NCBI GenBank assembly: GCA_963770035.1
Contig: CAVYON010000053.1
Location: 434,001 to 498,000 of the forward strand
Length of the DNA: 64,000 nucleotides
Direction: 5' to 3'
Source: Roseiarcus sp963770035
GTDB lineage: Bacteria; Pseudomonadota; Alphaproteobacteria; Rhizobiales; Beijerinckiaceae
The notes below the pieces were generated by a model, which saw nothing but the letters and a program-made list of their open reading frames with translations, made no database searches and was not told where the DNA came from. This document shows, piece by piece, positions 11,724 to 20,600 of this stretch. The translations under genes and the position numbers were made by a program. The stretch's first letter is position 1, and each line of letters starts with the position of its first letter.

Positions 11724-11813
11724 CGTCGCGGCGAGCGCACGGGGACGCCGCTTCAGGAGATCGAAACTGATTTTCCGACTAGTGACGTGCGTCAGTCAAA
11801 TCGAAGGCGTTCT

Positions 11814-11872
11814 CCTTCCCCCATAGCCCGTCGAAAGACGGGCGTCTTTCGACGCCCCATAGTGGGGGAAGG
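11814..11872. repeat. Composite palindrome between convergent genes
   Basis: The outer arms CCTTCCCCC and GGGGGAAGG enclose an inner 11-bp perfect stem CGTCGAAAGAC / GTCTTTCGACG with a GGGC loop. It lies between the ends of the ABC gene and the DUF177 gene, which converge, so it may act as a bidirectional transcription stop. It lacks a clean T-tract and could also be a palindromic intergenic repeat. Confidence 0.7.
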
Positions 11873-12003
11873 CACGGATGGGGGGTCGCGCTGACCTTGC
11901 GAATTGAGGGTCTCGTTCCAGGCGATTATACGACGGCGCGCCCCCCTCCGTGACCCTCCCCCACAAGGCCCCTCCGGGAGAGGAGCGCCCAAACTCCTCG
12001 CGC

Positions 12004-12531
12004 TCAGGTTTTCTTGTCGTCCCCGCGCAGAATGGCGAAGGGCGTCGCCTCCGGCTCGGGCTCGACGGGCGGCTCGAACGCGACGCCGGGCTTGCGCGGA
12101 TAAGGATCGAGGCCGAGTGCAAAGAACTCGGCGGCAAGCGCGCCGAGGTCGATTTTGCCGTCGATCATCGGATCCGGCTCGTCGTCATCGATCATCGAGA
12201 CCGTTTCCGGGTCGTCGCGCCGACGCCGCGCCTCGGCCTCGTTATCGGGCGGAGCGAATCGGACGTCGATCTCCTCCTCGATCGCCGCCGGAAATCGCTC
12301 CAGCGAGACGACGCATGTCTGGGTCAACTCGCCCTCGACCGCGCCGATGATTCGCGCGCCGCCCCTTGCCGCCCGCTTCACGGTGAACGTGGCGGAGAGC
12401 CGTTCGATCGACGGCAGCTTGAAAGAGGCCGCCAGAGCCTCGCGCTCGGCGGAGTTCGCCTCAATCGTCACGGTCTCCCCGTCCTTCGGCAGCGTGTCGA
12501 CCCGGATGATGCGGCTGAATGGCTCCTCCAT
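12004..12531 (-). CDS. DUF177 (YceD-like) protein, 175 aa
   Basis: The DUF177/YceD family is linked in many bacteria to the 23S rRNA/ribosome assembly or fatty-acid gene neighbourhood; its function in alphaproteobacteria is not settled. The start MEEPFSRIIRV and the motifs IERLSATFTVKRAARGG, TQTCVVSLERFPAAIEEEIDVRF, IDLGALAAEFFALGLDPYPRKPG are typical. It lies two bases after the cytochrome bc1 chaperone gene on the same strand, a pairing common in Rhizobiales. The ATG at 12531 was chosen because the family starts with this MEEP-type sequence. Confidence 0.9.
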   Translation of the reverse strand: MEEPFSRIIRVDTLPKDGETVTIEANSAEREALAASFKLPSIERLSATFTVKRAARGGARIIGAVEGELTQTCVVSLERFPAAIEEEIDVRFAPPDNEAEARRRRDDPETVSMIDDDEPDPMIDGKIDLGALAAEFFALGLDPYPRKPGVAFEPPVEPEPEATPFAILRGDDKKT

Positions 12532-12533
12532 GG

Positions 12534-13079
12534 CTACTCTCCGGCAAGCGAGCCGCCAGGATACCGGAACCGGCCCCAAGCGAAAACGTCGATCGACGTT
12601 TCGGCCAGAGCCGCATCGATCGCGACGACATAGTCGGCAAGCGCAAGCGCCTTGGGAGCGCCTCCGGGGGAGCCGTAGACATTTCGGGCGAGCGAAGCCG
12701 CGAGATCGGCCCGCGCGCCCGAATCGAGCGCCACGGCATAGGCGGCGTTGCGTCCGTAGAACGCGGCCTTCATCGCCTTCAGACGCTTCGACACCGCGAT
12801 GTCGCTCAGCGCCTGTTCGCGCAGCGTGTCGTCGAGATGCATGAAGTGGGCGTTGACGAGGTCCTGGGCGATATCGTCGCCCAAGCCCCCGAGCGCCACG
12901 AGGCGCCGCAGCGCTAATCCGACATGCAACGTCAGAAGCTCGAATCGGCCGTCGACGCTGTCGGGCGCCTCCAGCGCCAGATAGAGCGCCGGCCGGCGGG
13001 ACGCGGCCACGATCTCGCCGTGAATTTGCTCAATGACGGCGAGGCTGGCGCGCCGAGCGCGCCATCGGGCGAAGATCAT
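12534..13079 (-). CDS. Ubiquinol-cytochrome c chaperone family protein (CBP3-like), 181 aa
   Basis: This protein resembles the CBP3/UQCC1 family, which helps assemble cytochrome b into the bc1 complex. Supporting blocks are FELLTLHVGLALRRL, AQDLVNAHFMHLDDTLRE, DIAVSKRLKAMKAAFYGRNAAY and an RNVYGSPGG segment near the C-terminus. I place the start at MIFARWRARR, which is the normal N-terminus for the family; an in-frame ATG at 13127 would add 16 unconserved residues. It is transcribed just ahead of the DUF177 gene and divergently from bamE. Confidence 0.88.
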   Translation of the reverse strand: MIFARWRARRASLAVIEQIHGEIVAASRRPALYLALEAPDSVDGRFELLTLHVGLALRRLVALGGLGDDIAQDLVNAHFMHLDDTLREQALSDIAVSKRLKAMKAAFYGRNAAYAVALDSGARADLAASLARNVYGSPGGAPKALALADYVVAIDAALAETSIDVFAWGRFRYPGGSLAGE

Positions 13080-13204
13080 CAGAGCGCGCCTTGGCGCGAC
13101 GCCGCTTACTCCGGCGTCGCCTTGCATTTGTTGGGCCGCTTGGGTTAGGCATCCGCGGTCGCGCTGGCAAGGTGAAAAACGGCGCGATGCAACGGAGTCT
13201 TGAA

Positions 13205-13672
13205 ATGGACGAGGAGCCGAAAGCCTACGGCCGCGCAGCGAAGGGCTTGCTCGTAGCGGGCGCGCTGATGCTGGGATCGACGCTTGGCGGATGCATCGGC
13301 TATGAGGGCGACTTCGACCGCGGCTACCAGATCGACGACCAGACGGTGTCGCAGCTCAAGGTCGGCGCGACCACCAAACCGCAGGCGCTGGCCCTGCTCG
13401 GGACGCCGTCCACCACATCGACGGTCGGCGGCGACGCTTGGTACTACATCGGTCAGAAGATGCACCGCGCGCTCGCCTTCATGCCTGTCCAGATGACCGA
13501 CCAGCACGTGCTAGCGGTCTACTTCAACAAGAATGGGACGGTCGACCGGGTCGCCAATTACGGCATGAAGGACGGCAAGGTGTTCGACTACGTCACGCGC
13601 ACCACCCCGACCGGCGGCACGGAGCCCGACTTCCTCAAGAACATGATGGGCGGCCTGTTCCGGTTCAGCTGA
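13205..13672 (+). CDS. bamE: BamE/SmpA-family outer-membrane lipoprotein (155 aa)
   Basis: BamE is an accessory lipoprotein of the BAM complex that inserts beta-barrel proteins in the outer membrane. The signal sequence ends in a lipobox (LGGC, Cys30). The mature part has the family pattern LKVGATTKPQALALLGTPS, GGDAWYYIGQKM and LAVYFNKNGTVDRV. I start at MDEEPKAYG because GGAG sits seven bases upstream; an ATG at 13187 is the alternative. It is divergent from the bc1-chaperone gene and overlaps the end of the following minus-strand gene by eight bases. Confidence 0.9.
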   Translation: MDEEPKAYGRAAKGLLVAGALMLGSTLGGCIGYEGDFDRGYQIDDQTVSQLKVGATTKPQALALLGTPSTTSTVGGDAWYYIGQKMHRALAFMPVQMTDQHVLAVYFNKNGTVDRVANYGMKDGKVFDYVTRTTPTGGTEPDFLKNMMGGLFRFS

Positions 13673-14447
13673 CCGCTGCGTTCAGGCCAAATTCGAGCAC
13701 GAGCGGAGCGTGGTCCGAGACCTCGTCGGGCAGCACGCGAAAGGCGCGCACATCGACCGTCGGACCGACGAACACGTAGTCGGCGAACCGCTCCGGTCCC
13801 GCATAGAGGCTCGTGCGGGTCGAGGTCGCGCCGAATTCCGCAACGAGGTTTCTCAATCCCGCCGCCTCGAGCATTGCAAGGCTTTGGGTGTCCGGGGCGA
13901 GGTTGAAGTCGCCGCACAGGACGAATGGCTCGCGACGGCTCGAGAGGAAATCGAGGATACGGCGCGACTGGGCGAGACGATCGCTGCTGTCGCCCTTCCC
14001 CCGCCCGCTCCAAAGGCCATGGAAATTAAACATGGCGACGGGGCCCTGATCGGTCGCAACCGTGACGAACTGCACGTTGCGGGCATGATGGCCGATGTCA
14101 CCTTCGGGAATAAAGCCGCGCTCGCGATGGACGAAGACGTCGCCCAATTCGACCACATTGAGGCGTTCGGCGACGAGGGTCATGAGGCCGTAGTCATTCA
14201 GGTGATGCGGGTGAAAAAACTCCGCGTGGCTGTCGAGCAGCGCGGCGATCTCCTGCCTGCCATTGACCATGATCGCGTCCTGGTCGAGCGGACGGCCCCC
14301 GGCGGAGGCGCCGTCGAGCCCCAGATAGCGCGCGGACCAGACCTCCTGCAGGCAGACGACGTCGGCGTCGCGATGGACGTTGAGAAAGTCGAGGAGTTGA
14401 TCTCGGCCGGCGCGGCCGCCCCAGGTGTTGAGACAAAGGAGTTTCAT
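13665..14447 (-). CDS. Endonuclease/exonuclease/phosphatase family protein (260 aa)
   Basis: This is an EEP-fold metal-dependent phosphohydrolase. The ordered motifs are LNTWGG (residues 5-10), DVVCLQEVW with the metal-binding Glu, NFHGLWSG, CGDFNLAPDT and the C-terminal SDHAPLVLEF with the catalytic Asp-His. The fold is shared by nucleases, sphingomyelinases and inositol phosphatases. The substrate is not evident, and the lack of a signal peptide favours a cytoplasmic enzyme. The start at MKLLCLNTWGG is the family start; a longer frame upstream is unconserved. Confidence 0.88.
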   Translation of the reverse strand: MKLLCLNTWGGRAGRDQLLDFLNVHRDADVVCLQEVWSARYLGLDGASAGGRPLDQDAIMVNGRQEIAALLDSHAEFFHPHHLNDYGLMTLVAERLNVVELGDVFVHRERGFIPEGDIGHHARNVQFVTVATDQGPVAMFNFHGLWSGRGKGDSSDRLAQSRRILDFLSSRREPFVLCGDFNLAPDTQSLAMLEAAGLRNLVAEFGATSTRTSLYAGPERFADYVFVGPTVDVRAFRVLPDEVSDHAPLVLEFGLNAAVS

Positions 14448-14560
14448 GCGTGTGCAACGGGGATCGACGATAGCGGCATACTCTCGTTCATATCGAACGT
14501 CGGCCGGTCCGGAGACGGAAAAGTGAATGCGTGAACGAGCGGCGCCCGAACCGCAAGGCC

Positions 14561-14590
14561 TTGACGGGTAGCCGTACGGTGCTGTACAGT
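14561..14590 (+). promoter_or_regulatory. vapBC promoter with twin palindromes
   Basis: TTGACG (14561-14566) and TACAGT (14585-14590) are separated by 18 bases, a plausible sigma-70 promoter. Two perfect 8-bp palindromes, CCGTACGG (14572-14579) and CTGTACAG (14582-14589), fill the spacer and -10 region. They are good candidates for the VapB/VapBC autoregulatory operator. Confidence 0.6.
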
Positions 14591-14617
14591 CGCTGGCTGA
14601 AACGAGACAGGATTGAT

Positions 14618-14863
14618 ATGGCCTACAAGGGCGCGGAGGAAGCGCGCAATCAGCTTCCTCACCTTCTGGACGCGGCGGAGCAAGGCCGGTCAACGATCAT
14701 CGCGCGGCGCGGCCGCCCGGTCGCGGCGATCGTGCCGATCGAAGCGTATGACGCCGCGGCAGGCCAGGCGTCGCTGACGCCTCTGGCAGGATCCGGCCGC
14801 GGCCTGTGGGGGTCGGACAGTTCACGGACCATCGAAGAATTGCGCGACGAATGGAGCCGCTGA
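14618..14863 (+). CDS. Type II antitoxin, Phd/YefM-like (VapB role), 81 aa
   Basis: The N-terminal half is the Phd/YefM DNA-binding fold (GAEEARNQLPHLLDAAEQGRS, IIARRGRPVAAIVPIEAYD). The C-terminal tail (LWGSDSSRTIEELRDEWSR) is the part expected to wrap the toxin. It overlaps the PIN toxin gene by 13 bases, so the two are translationally coupled. It should neutralise the downstream RNase and repress its own promoter, where twin palindromes lie. Confidence 0.88.
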   Translation: MAYKGAEEARNQLPHLLDAAEQGRSTIIARRGRPVAAIVPIEAYDAAAGQASLTPLAGSGRGLWGSDSSRTIEELRDEWSR

Positions 14864-15276
14864 ATTTCGTTGATCTCCCTCATGCCGCGCTGCTCCTCGT
14901 CGATTCGGCGCCGATCATCTACCTTCTCGAAAATCATATGCAACTCGCGGCCAGGTTTGCGCCGCTATTCGAGGCGCACACGGCAGGCCGGGTACGCTTC
15001 TCCGTCACAACGATCACGATCGCCGAGGTTCTGACTGGTCCGCTCAAAGCGGGCGATGACGCTCTCGCGTTGCGCTATCGTGCCGTGCTCGAAACGTGGC
15101 GGCCCGTGCCGCTTGACATTGACATCGCCGAGCGGGCGGCCCGCCTGCGGGCGTCGTTGGGATTAAGGCTTCCGGACGCTGTTCAAGCGGCGAGCGCGCT
15201 CGCAATCAACGCCGCGGCGCTCGTTACCTATGACCGAGATTTTTCCCGCGTCCGGGCGTTGCGTGTCTTGTCCTGA
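14851..15276 (+). CDS. vapC: PIN-domain toxin, VapC family (141 aa)
   Basis: VapC toxins are PIN-domain, metal-dependent RNases. Acidic residues of the active site are visible: VDSAPIIYLLE (first Asp and a Glu), the TTITIAEVLTG block (second acidic residue), and LRLPDAVQAASA plus VTYDRDFSRV (late Asp pair). I start at MEPLNFVDLP; the longer upstream frame only overlaps the antitoxin gene. The order antitoxin then toxin with overlap is typical. The target RNA is unknown. Confidence 0.9.
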   Translation: MEPLNFVDLPHAALLLVDSAPIIYLLENHMQLAARFAPLFEAHTAGRVRFSVTTITIAEVLTGPLKAGDDALALRYRAVLETWRPVPLDIDIAERAARLRASLGLRLPDAVQAASALAINAAALVTYDRDFSRVRALRVLS

Positions 15277-15348
15277 AGAGGCTCGACCGCGAAACGCAAA
15301 GGAGCGGAGCCGAAGCCCCGCCCCCTTCTCGTTTCGCGTGCGTCCGCC

Positions 15349-17502
15349 TTAGTGCGCAAGGATCGCCAGCAGCAGCAGCGCGACGATGTTGGTGATCTTG
15401 ATAGCCGGGTTGACCGCCGGACCGGCGGTGTCCTTGTAGGGGTCGCCGACGGTGTCGCCGGTGACGGAGGCCTTATGCGCCTCCGAGCCCTTGAAGTGCT
15501 TGACGCCGTCCTTGTCGACGAAGCCGTCCTCGAAGCTCTTCTTGGCGTTGTCCCAGGCGCCGCCGCCCGAGGTCATCGAGATGGCGACGAACAGGCCGTT
15601 GACGATCACGCCAAGCAAGGACGCGCCGAGCGCCGCCAACGCCGAGGCCTTCGATCCGGAGATCCACAGCGCGCCAAAATAGACGACGAAGGGCGCGAGC
15701 ACCGGCAGGAGCGACGGAACGATCATTTCCCGAATCGCGGCCTTGGTCAGCATGTCGACGGCGCGGCCGTAGTCGGGACGCTCTGTCCCCTGCATGATGC
15801 CGGGCTTTTCCTTGAACTGGCGGCGCACCTCGACGACCACCGATCCCGCCGCTCGCCCGACCGCGGTCATCGCGATGCCGCCGAACAGGTAGGGAATCAG
15901 GCCGCCGAAGATGAGGCCCGCGACGACATAGGGGTTGGAGAGGTTGAAATCGACCACGCCGACATTCTTGAAGTAGGGCACGCCCGTATCAACAAAATGC
16001 TTGATGTCGTTGGTATAGGCAGCGAAAAGCACCAGCGCGCCGAGGCCCGCCGAGCCGATCGCATAGCCCTTGGTAATGGCCTTGGTGGTATTGCCGACCG
16101 CGTCGAGCGCGTCGGTCGACTGGCGCACTTCCTTGGGCAAGCCGGCCATTTCGGCGATGCCGCCGGCGTTGTCGGTGACCGGGCCGAAGGCGTCGAGGGC
16201 GACGATCATGCCGGCCAGGCCGAGCATGGTCGTGACCGCGATCGCCGTGCCGAAGAGGCCCGCGAGCTGGTAGGTGGAGACGATGCCCGCCACAATCACC
16301 AGCGCCGGAAGCGCCGTCGATTCGAGCGAAACCGCAAGGCCCTGGATCACGTTGGTGCCGTGGCCGGTCACCGACGCCTGGGCGATCGACACGACCGGAC
16401 GCTTCCCGGTGCCGGTGTAATACTCGGTGATGACGACGATGAGGCCAGTAATGACAAGGCCGATGACGCCGCAGACGAACAGGTTGGCGCCGGTGATCGA
16501 GGCACCGGCCAAGCTGACGCCGGCGGTTGACTTGCCGGCGACGATTTCGCCCCAGCCGACCACGTACGAGGTCGCGAGCGCAAGGCCGACGATCGACAGC
16601 AGGCCGGTGGCGATCAAGCCCTTGTAGAGGGCGCCCATGATCGAGTTGTTGGCCCCGAGCTTGACGAAGAACGTGCCAATGATCGAGGTCACGATGCAGA
16701 CGGCGCAGATCGCCAGCGGATACATCATCGCCGGGAGCAGGGCGCTGGTGCCTTCGAAGAAGATCGAGGCGAGCACCATGGTGGCGACGACCGTCACCGC
16801 ATAGGTCTCGAACAGGTCCGCGGCCATCCCGGCGCAGTCGCCGACGTTGTCGCCGACGTTGTCGGCGATCGTCGCCGGGTTGCGCGGATCGTCCTCGGGA
16901 ATGCCGGCCTCGACCTTGCCGACAAGGTCTGCGCCGACGTCGGCGCCCTTGGTGAAGATGCCGCCGCCGAGACGGGCGAAGATCGAGATCAGCGAGGCGC
17001 CGAAGCCGAGCGCGACCAGTGCATCGATGACCGTGCGGTCCGCCACGTCGTAGCCGAGGATCCCCGTCAGGATGCCGAAATAGCCAGCGACGCCGAGCAG
17101 CGCTAGGCCGGCCACCAGCATGCCGGTGACCGCCCCCGAGCGGAAAGCGATGTCGAGGCCGCCGGCCAGCGACTTCGTCGCCGCCTGCGCGGTGCGGACG
17201 TTGGCGCGCACCGAGACGTTCATGCCAATGAAGCCGGCGCCGCCGGAGAGAATGGCGCCGATCGCGAAGCCTATGGCCACCGTCCAGGAGAGCAACAGGC
17301 CGAGCGCGATGAAGACCACCACGCCGACGCCGGCGATGGTCGTGTATTGCCGCCGCAGATAGGCCTGCGCGCCTTCGGCGACCGCGCCAGAGATCTCCTG
17401 CATGCGCTTGGAGCCGGCGTCCGCGGACATGATGCTGCTCACCGTATACACGCCGTATACAATGGAGAGCAGCCCGCAAATGATGATCAACCCTAACAGC
17501 AT
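15349..17502 (-). CDS. hppA: Membrane-bound proton-translocating pyrophosphatase (717 aa)
   Basis: HppA hydrolyses pyrophosphate and pumps H+ (or Na+) across the inner membrane through about 16 helices. The pyrophosphate-binding loops are clear: GGGIFTKGADVGADLVGKVE, DDPRNPATIADNVGDNVGD, and in the C-terminal part DNAGGIAEMAGLP and TGDTVGDPYKDTAGPAVNP. Lys in the region TDALDAVGNTTKAITKGYA suggests the K+-independent subclass (GNTTKA rather than GNTTAA), which is inferred from family knowledge. The start MLLGLIIICGLL gives the correct first helix; the very long upstream extension is spurious. Confidence 0.97.
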   Translation of the reverse strand: MLLGLIIICGLLSIVYGVYTVSSIMSADAGSKRMQEISGAVAEGAQAYLRRQYTTIAGVGVVVFIALGLLLSWTVAIGFAIGAILSGGAGFIGMNVSVRANVRTAQAATKSLAGGLDIAFRSGAVTGMLVAGLALLGVAGYFGILTGILGYDVADRTVIDALVALGFGASLISIFARLGGGIFTKGADVGADLVGKVEAGIPEDDPRNPATIADNVGDNVGDCAGMAADLFETYAVTVVATMVLASIFFEGTSALLPAMMYPLAICAVCIVTSIIGTFFVKLGANNSIMGALYKGLIATGLLSIVGLALATSYVVGWGEIVAGKSTAGVSLAGASITGANLFVCGVIGLVITGLIVVITEYYTGTGKRPVVSIAQASVTGHGTNVIQGLAVSLESTALPALVIVAGIVSTYQLAGLFGTAIAVTTMLGLAGMIVALDAFGPVTDNAGGIAEMAGLPKEVRQSTDALDAVGNTTKAITKGYAIGSAGLGALVLFAAYTNDIKHFVDTGVPYFKNVGVVDFNLSNPYVVAGLIFGGLIPYLFGGIAMTAVGRAAGSVVVEVRRQFKEKPGIMQGTERPDYGRAVDMLTKAAIREMIVPSLLPVLAPFVVYFGALWISGSKASALAALGASLLGVIVNGLFVAISMTSGGGAWDNAKKSFEDGFVDKDGVKHFKGSEAHKASVTGDTVGDPYKDTAGPAVNPAIKITNIVALLLLAILAH

Positions 17503-17683
17503 GGCGTGAAACCCCGGACATTTAGCGAGCAGCGGTGCGCGCGGCTTGGGCGCCTCATGCCAGAAACTTCGTCCTGCCGCAACGCACCCGATCGTCGTTT
17601 GAGCGCTTCCCGCGACCAAAGTAGAGAGCGCCAATCGTCGCACCACAGAGCGCAGGCGGCTTTGGCCGCTCAAGGCGAAGGCG

Positions 17684-20600
17684 TCAGTGAGCCCGGTCGC
17701 CTCGTTTCCAGCTTTGCTCGCCGATGCGCAGCGCCTCGACCCGCAGACCGCCCTTGTCCTCGAACAGGTCATCTCGGACCACGACCTCGCCGGCCGCCTG
17801 TCCGATTCCGAGGATCGCGTAGGCGGCCGAAAGCATGCGCGCCGCCGAACCAGTGTACCACGACCATCCGCCACGGCCGCCGTGTCCCCAGCCGTCGTAG
17901 ATGTCGGCCGGCTGCTGGATCGGGATGAGACCGTAGATTGCGATCCGCTCTGGGTCGGTCTTCTTCAAGGGCGAGATCTTTTCGAAGATTTCGAACGCGC
18001 GGGCGAAAAGCCGCGCGGCCTTGTCGGTCTCGCCCCGGGCTCGCGCAGCGTTAGCGAGGCGCACGACGCCGTCGACGATCCACGACGCGCCATGGCTGTA
18101 TTGGCCACCGTTCTCCCGCACGCCCGGCGGATAATCGGCGATCCGGCCCGGATAGGGCCGCGAATGCTCGTAGAAAGGCGTCTCGAGCAGCAAGACGCGG
18201 TCGGGACGCTCGATCCCCTTGAGGCCGCCCTCGAGCGCCTCAAGAGCGCGCGCATCGTCGCAGGCGCCGGACCACGCCGCCCAGCCTGTCGTCATCGCGT
18301 TCGGCTGATCCAGAACCTCGCCGTCGTCGGCGAAGTCGAGCACGTAATGTTCGCCGCGCCATCCGACCTCGAGCGCTGCGCGCTGGCCGGCGAGCGCCTC
18401 CCGACAGAGCTTGGCGAACGGCTCATCGCCCGTCGCCTCGGCAAGCGGGACGAAGCCGTCCAACACATTGGCGAGGAAGAAGCCCATCCAGACGCTCGAG
18501 CCGATCTCTCGCCGTCCGAGCGCATCGATGCCGTCGTTCCAGTCGCCGGCCCTGAGCAACGGCAGCCCGTTCTCGGCGAGGTGTTCGAGGGTGAAGGCGA
18601 TGGCGAGCCGCGCATGCTCGTAGAGCGTAGCGGTCTCGCGCGAGCCGCGGGGGATGACGATCCAGGTCTCCTGGTTGTCCGGCACGGCCTCGCCTTCGAG
18701 GAAGGGCGTGACCTCGTCGAGCACGCTCGCATCCCCCGTCTCGCGCACGTAGCGCGCCAGCACGTAAGGCAGCCACAGGTGCGGATCGCTCGCCTTGGTG
18801 CGCTGTCCGAGGCCCGTGCCGCCGTTCGGCGCGCGGTGCCACCATTTCAGCACGTCGCCTTCGAGGAACTGCTGGCTGGCGTGTAGCACGATCTGCGCCC
18901 GCGTCAGCCGCGGCTCGAGGAGCGCGAGGGGGAGAACGTCCTGAAGCTGGTCGCGGTAGCCGGTCGCGCCGCCGCGCTGATTGGGTCCGACGCGGCCCCA
19001 GAGCCGGGAGGCGTAAAGCTGATAGGGTAGCCAGGTATTGACCAGCCGGTCGAAATCCGGACGGTTGGTGCGCACCTCGACCCTGCCGAGCCGAGCGGCC
19101 CAGGCGTCGCGCGTGGCAGCCAGGTCTGCCTCCGCCTCGGCGACCGAAACCCGCCCCGCCGCCGCGAGCGCATCGGCGCGGCTCTTGGCCTGCCCGAACA
19201 CGATGACAATCCGGGTCTCGGCGCCAGGCGGAAGTTCGACGTCGCTGACGAAGGCCGCGACCCGCCGGCCGTCGTCGGCGGCCGACCCATCGCGGGCGCC
19301 GGTTTCGACCATCACGGGCGTGTGGACGTCACGTCCCGGACCGCCGAAGAAGCGCGTTCGCACCGTTTCGGTCGCTGGCGAGGCCAGGTTAGTCGCGGCG
19401 AACGCGAAGCCCCGCTCGAAATCGTTCATACGGTTTTGGAAAAGGAGCGTCGCGCCGACCGTCTCATGGCGGATCTTGCCGACGCTCTCGTTCGGGCTTT
19501 CCTCGAGCGCGATATCGAAGAACGGGACGACGCGGAGGCGTTTTGTCCGGTCGCCGGCGTTACGCAGGGTCAGGATGCGGACATCGCACGGCCGTTCCGG
19601 CGGAACGAACACGATGCTTTCCATCTCGAGGTCGCCCCGGCGCTTCCGGAAGATCGCGGCGCCCGGCTCGTAGGACACCGCGTGCGTCGCGTCCTCGCGC
19701 TGGAACGGGGCGTAGCCCGGAGAGTTTGTTTCTCGGGTATCGAGGTCGCGGACATAGAGGATCTGGCCGGGCTGCTGGACCGTCGTGCTGCCGAAACGGA
19801 AGGCGGTCAGACCGTTCTGCCGGGCGTTGGCGAAGGCGGAAAAGACCTCGCCGTCGTTCGAGGCCATGGTCGACATACCGAGTTCGTTCGCCATCACATG
19901 CGCCCACGGGCGCGGCGTGCGATGGGTCAGGTCGAGCCGCCTGCCGTCCTCGGAAAAGGCGAACGGCCAGCGGGTCGGGAGGGCGTGGGACGGTTCGACG
20001 GCGCGGGTCTCGTAGATCCGCACTTGCAGGTCGGGCTCGGGCGTCGGCGGCAGGCCGAGCCGACGGGCGATGAGCTCGGCCGCCCAAACCGCGTTGTCGG
20101 AGCGGCCCATAATGAACTCGGCCTCGGCCGCGCCGCCCGGCGGGAGCGTCACTTCGAGGGTGAAGCTTGCCGCCGGGTCGAAGGTCCAGAGCTTGCCTTC
20201 ATCGTCGAGCTTGCGCCAGCGCCAGCGCTCGCAGCCGGTCGGCTTCATGAGCGAGCCCTCGCCGAGGAAGCGTGTGCGCGAATCCTCGTAGCCGACCAGT
20301 TCCGCGCCGTCGCCGGGTTTGACGGCGAAGAACGCGGTCTCGCCCCGATCGGCGCGCGCCGAGCGCAGGAGCCGGTTGCGGGCGAGGATCGCGTTGAGCG
20401 TCCGCACGAAGATCGTTTCGACATGCATGCCGGCGAAATCGAGATCGCGCGCGTAGGCCTCCGTCTCGTGCCCGGCGACCTCGCAGAAACTGGTCAGCCG
20501 CAGACGCCGGCCCTGCCCCGAGCGGTCGGTAAGGCGGGTCTTCCAGCTCAGCACGGCCGCCTGGCCGCGATCAGGCGCAATCTCCATCCGCGCCTCGATG

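Noticed and set aside
15352..16530. 392-codon plus-strand frame opposite hppA
   Set aside because: Antisense shadow; HppA motifs are perfect on the other strand.
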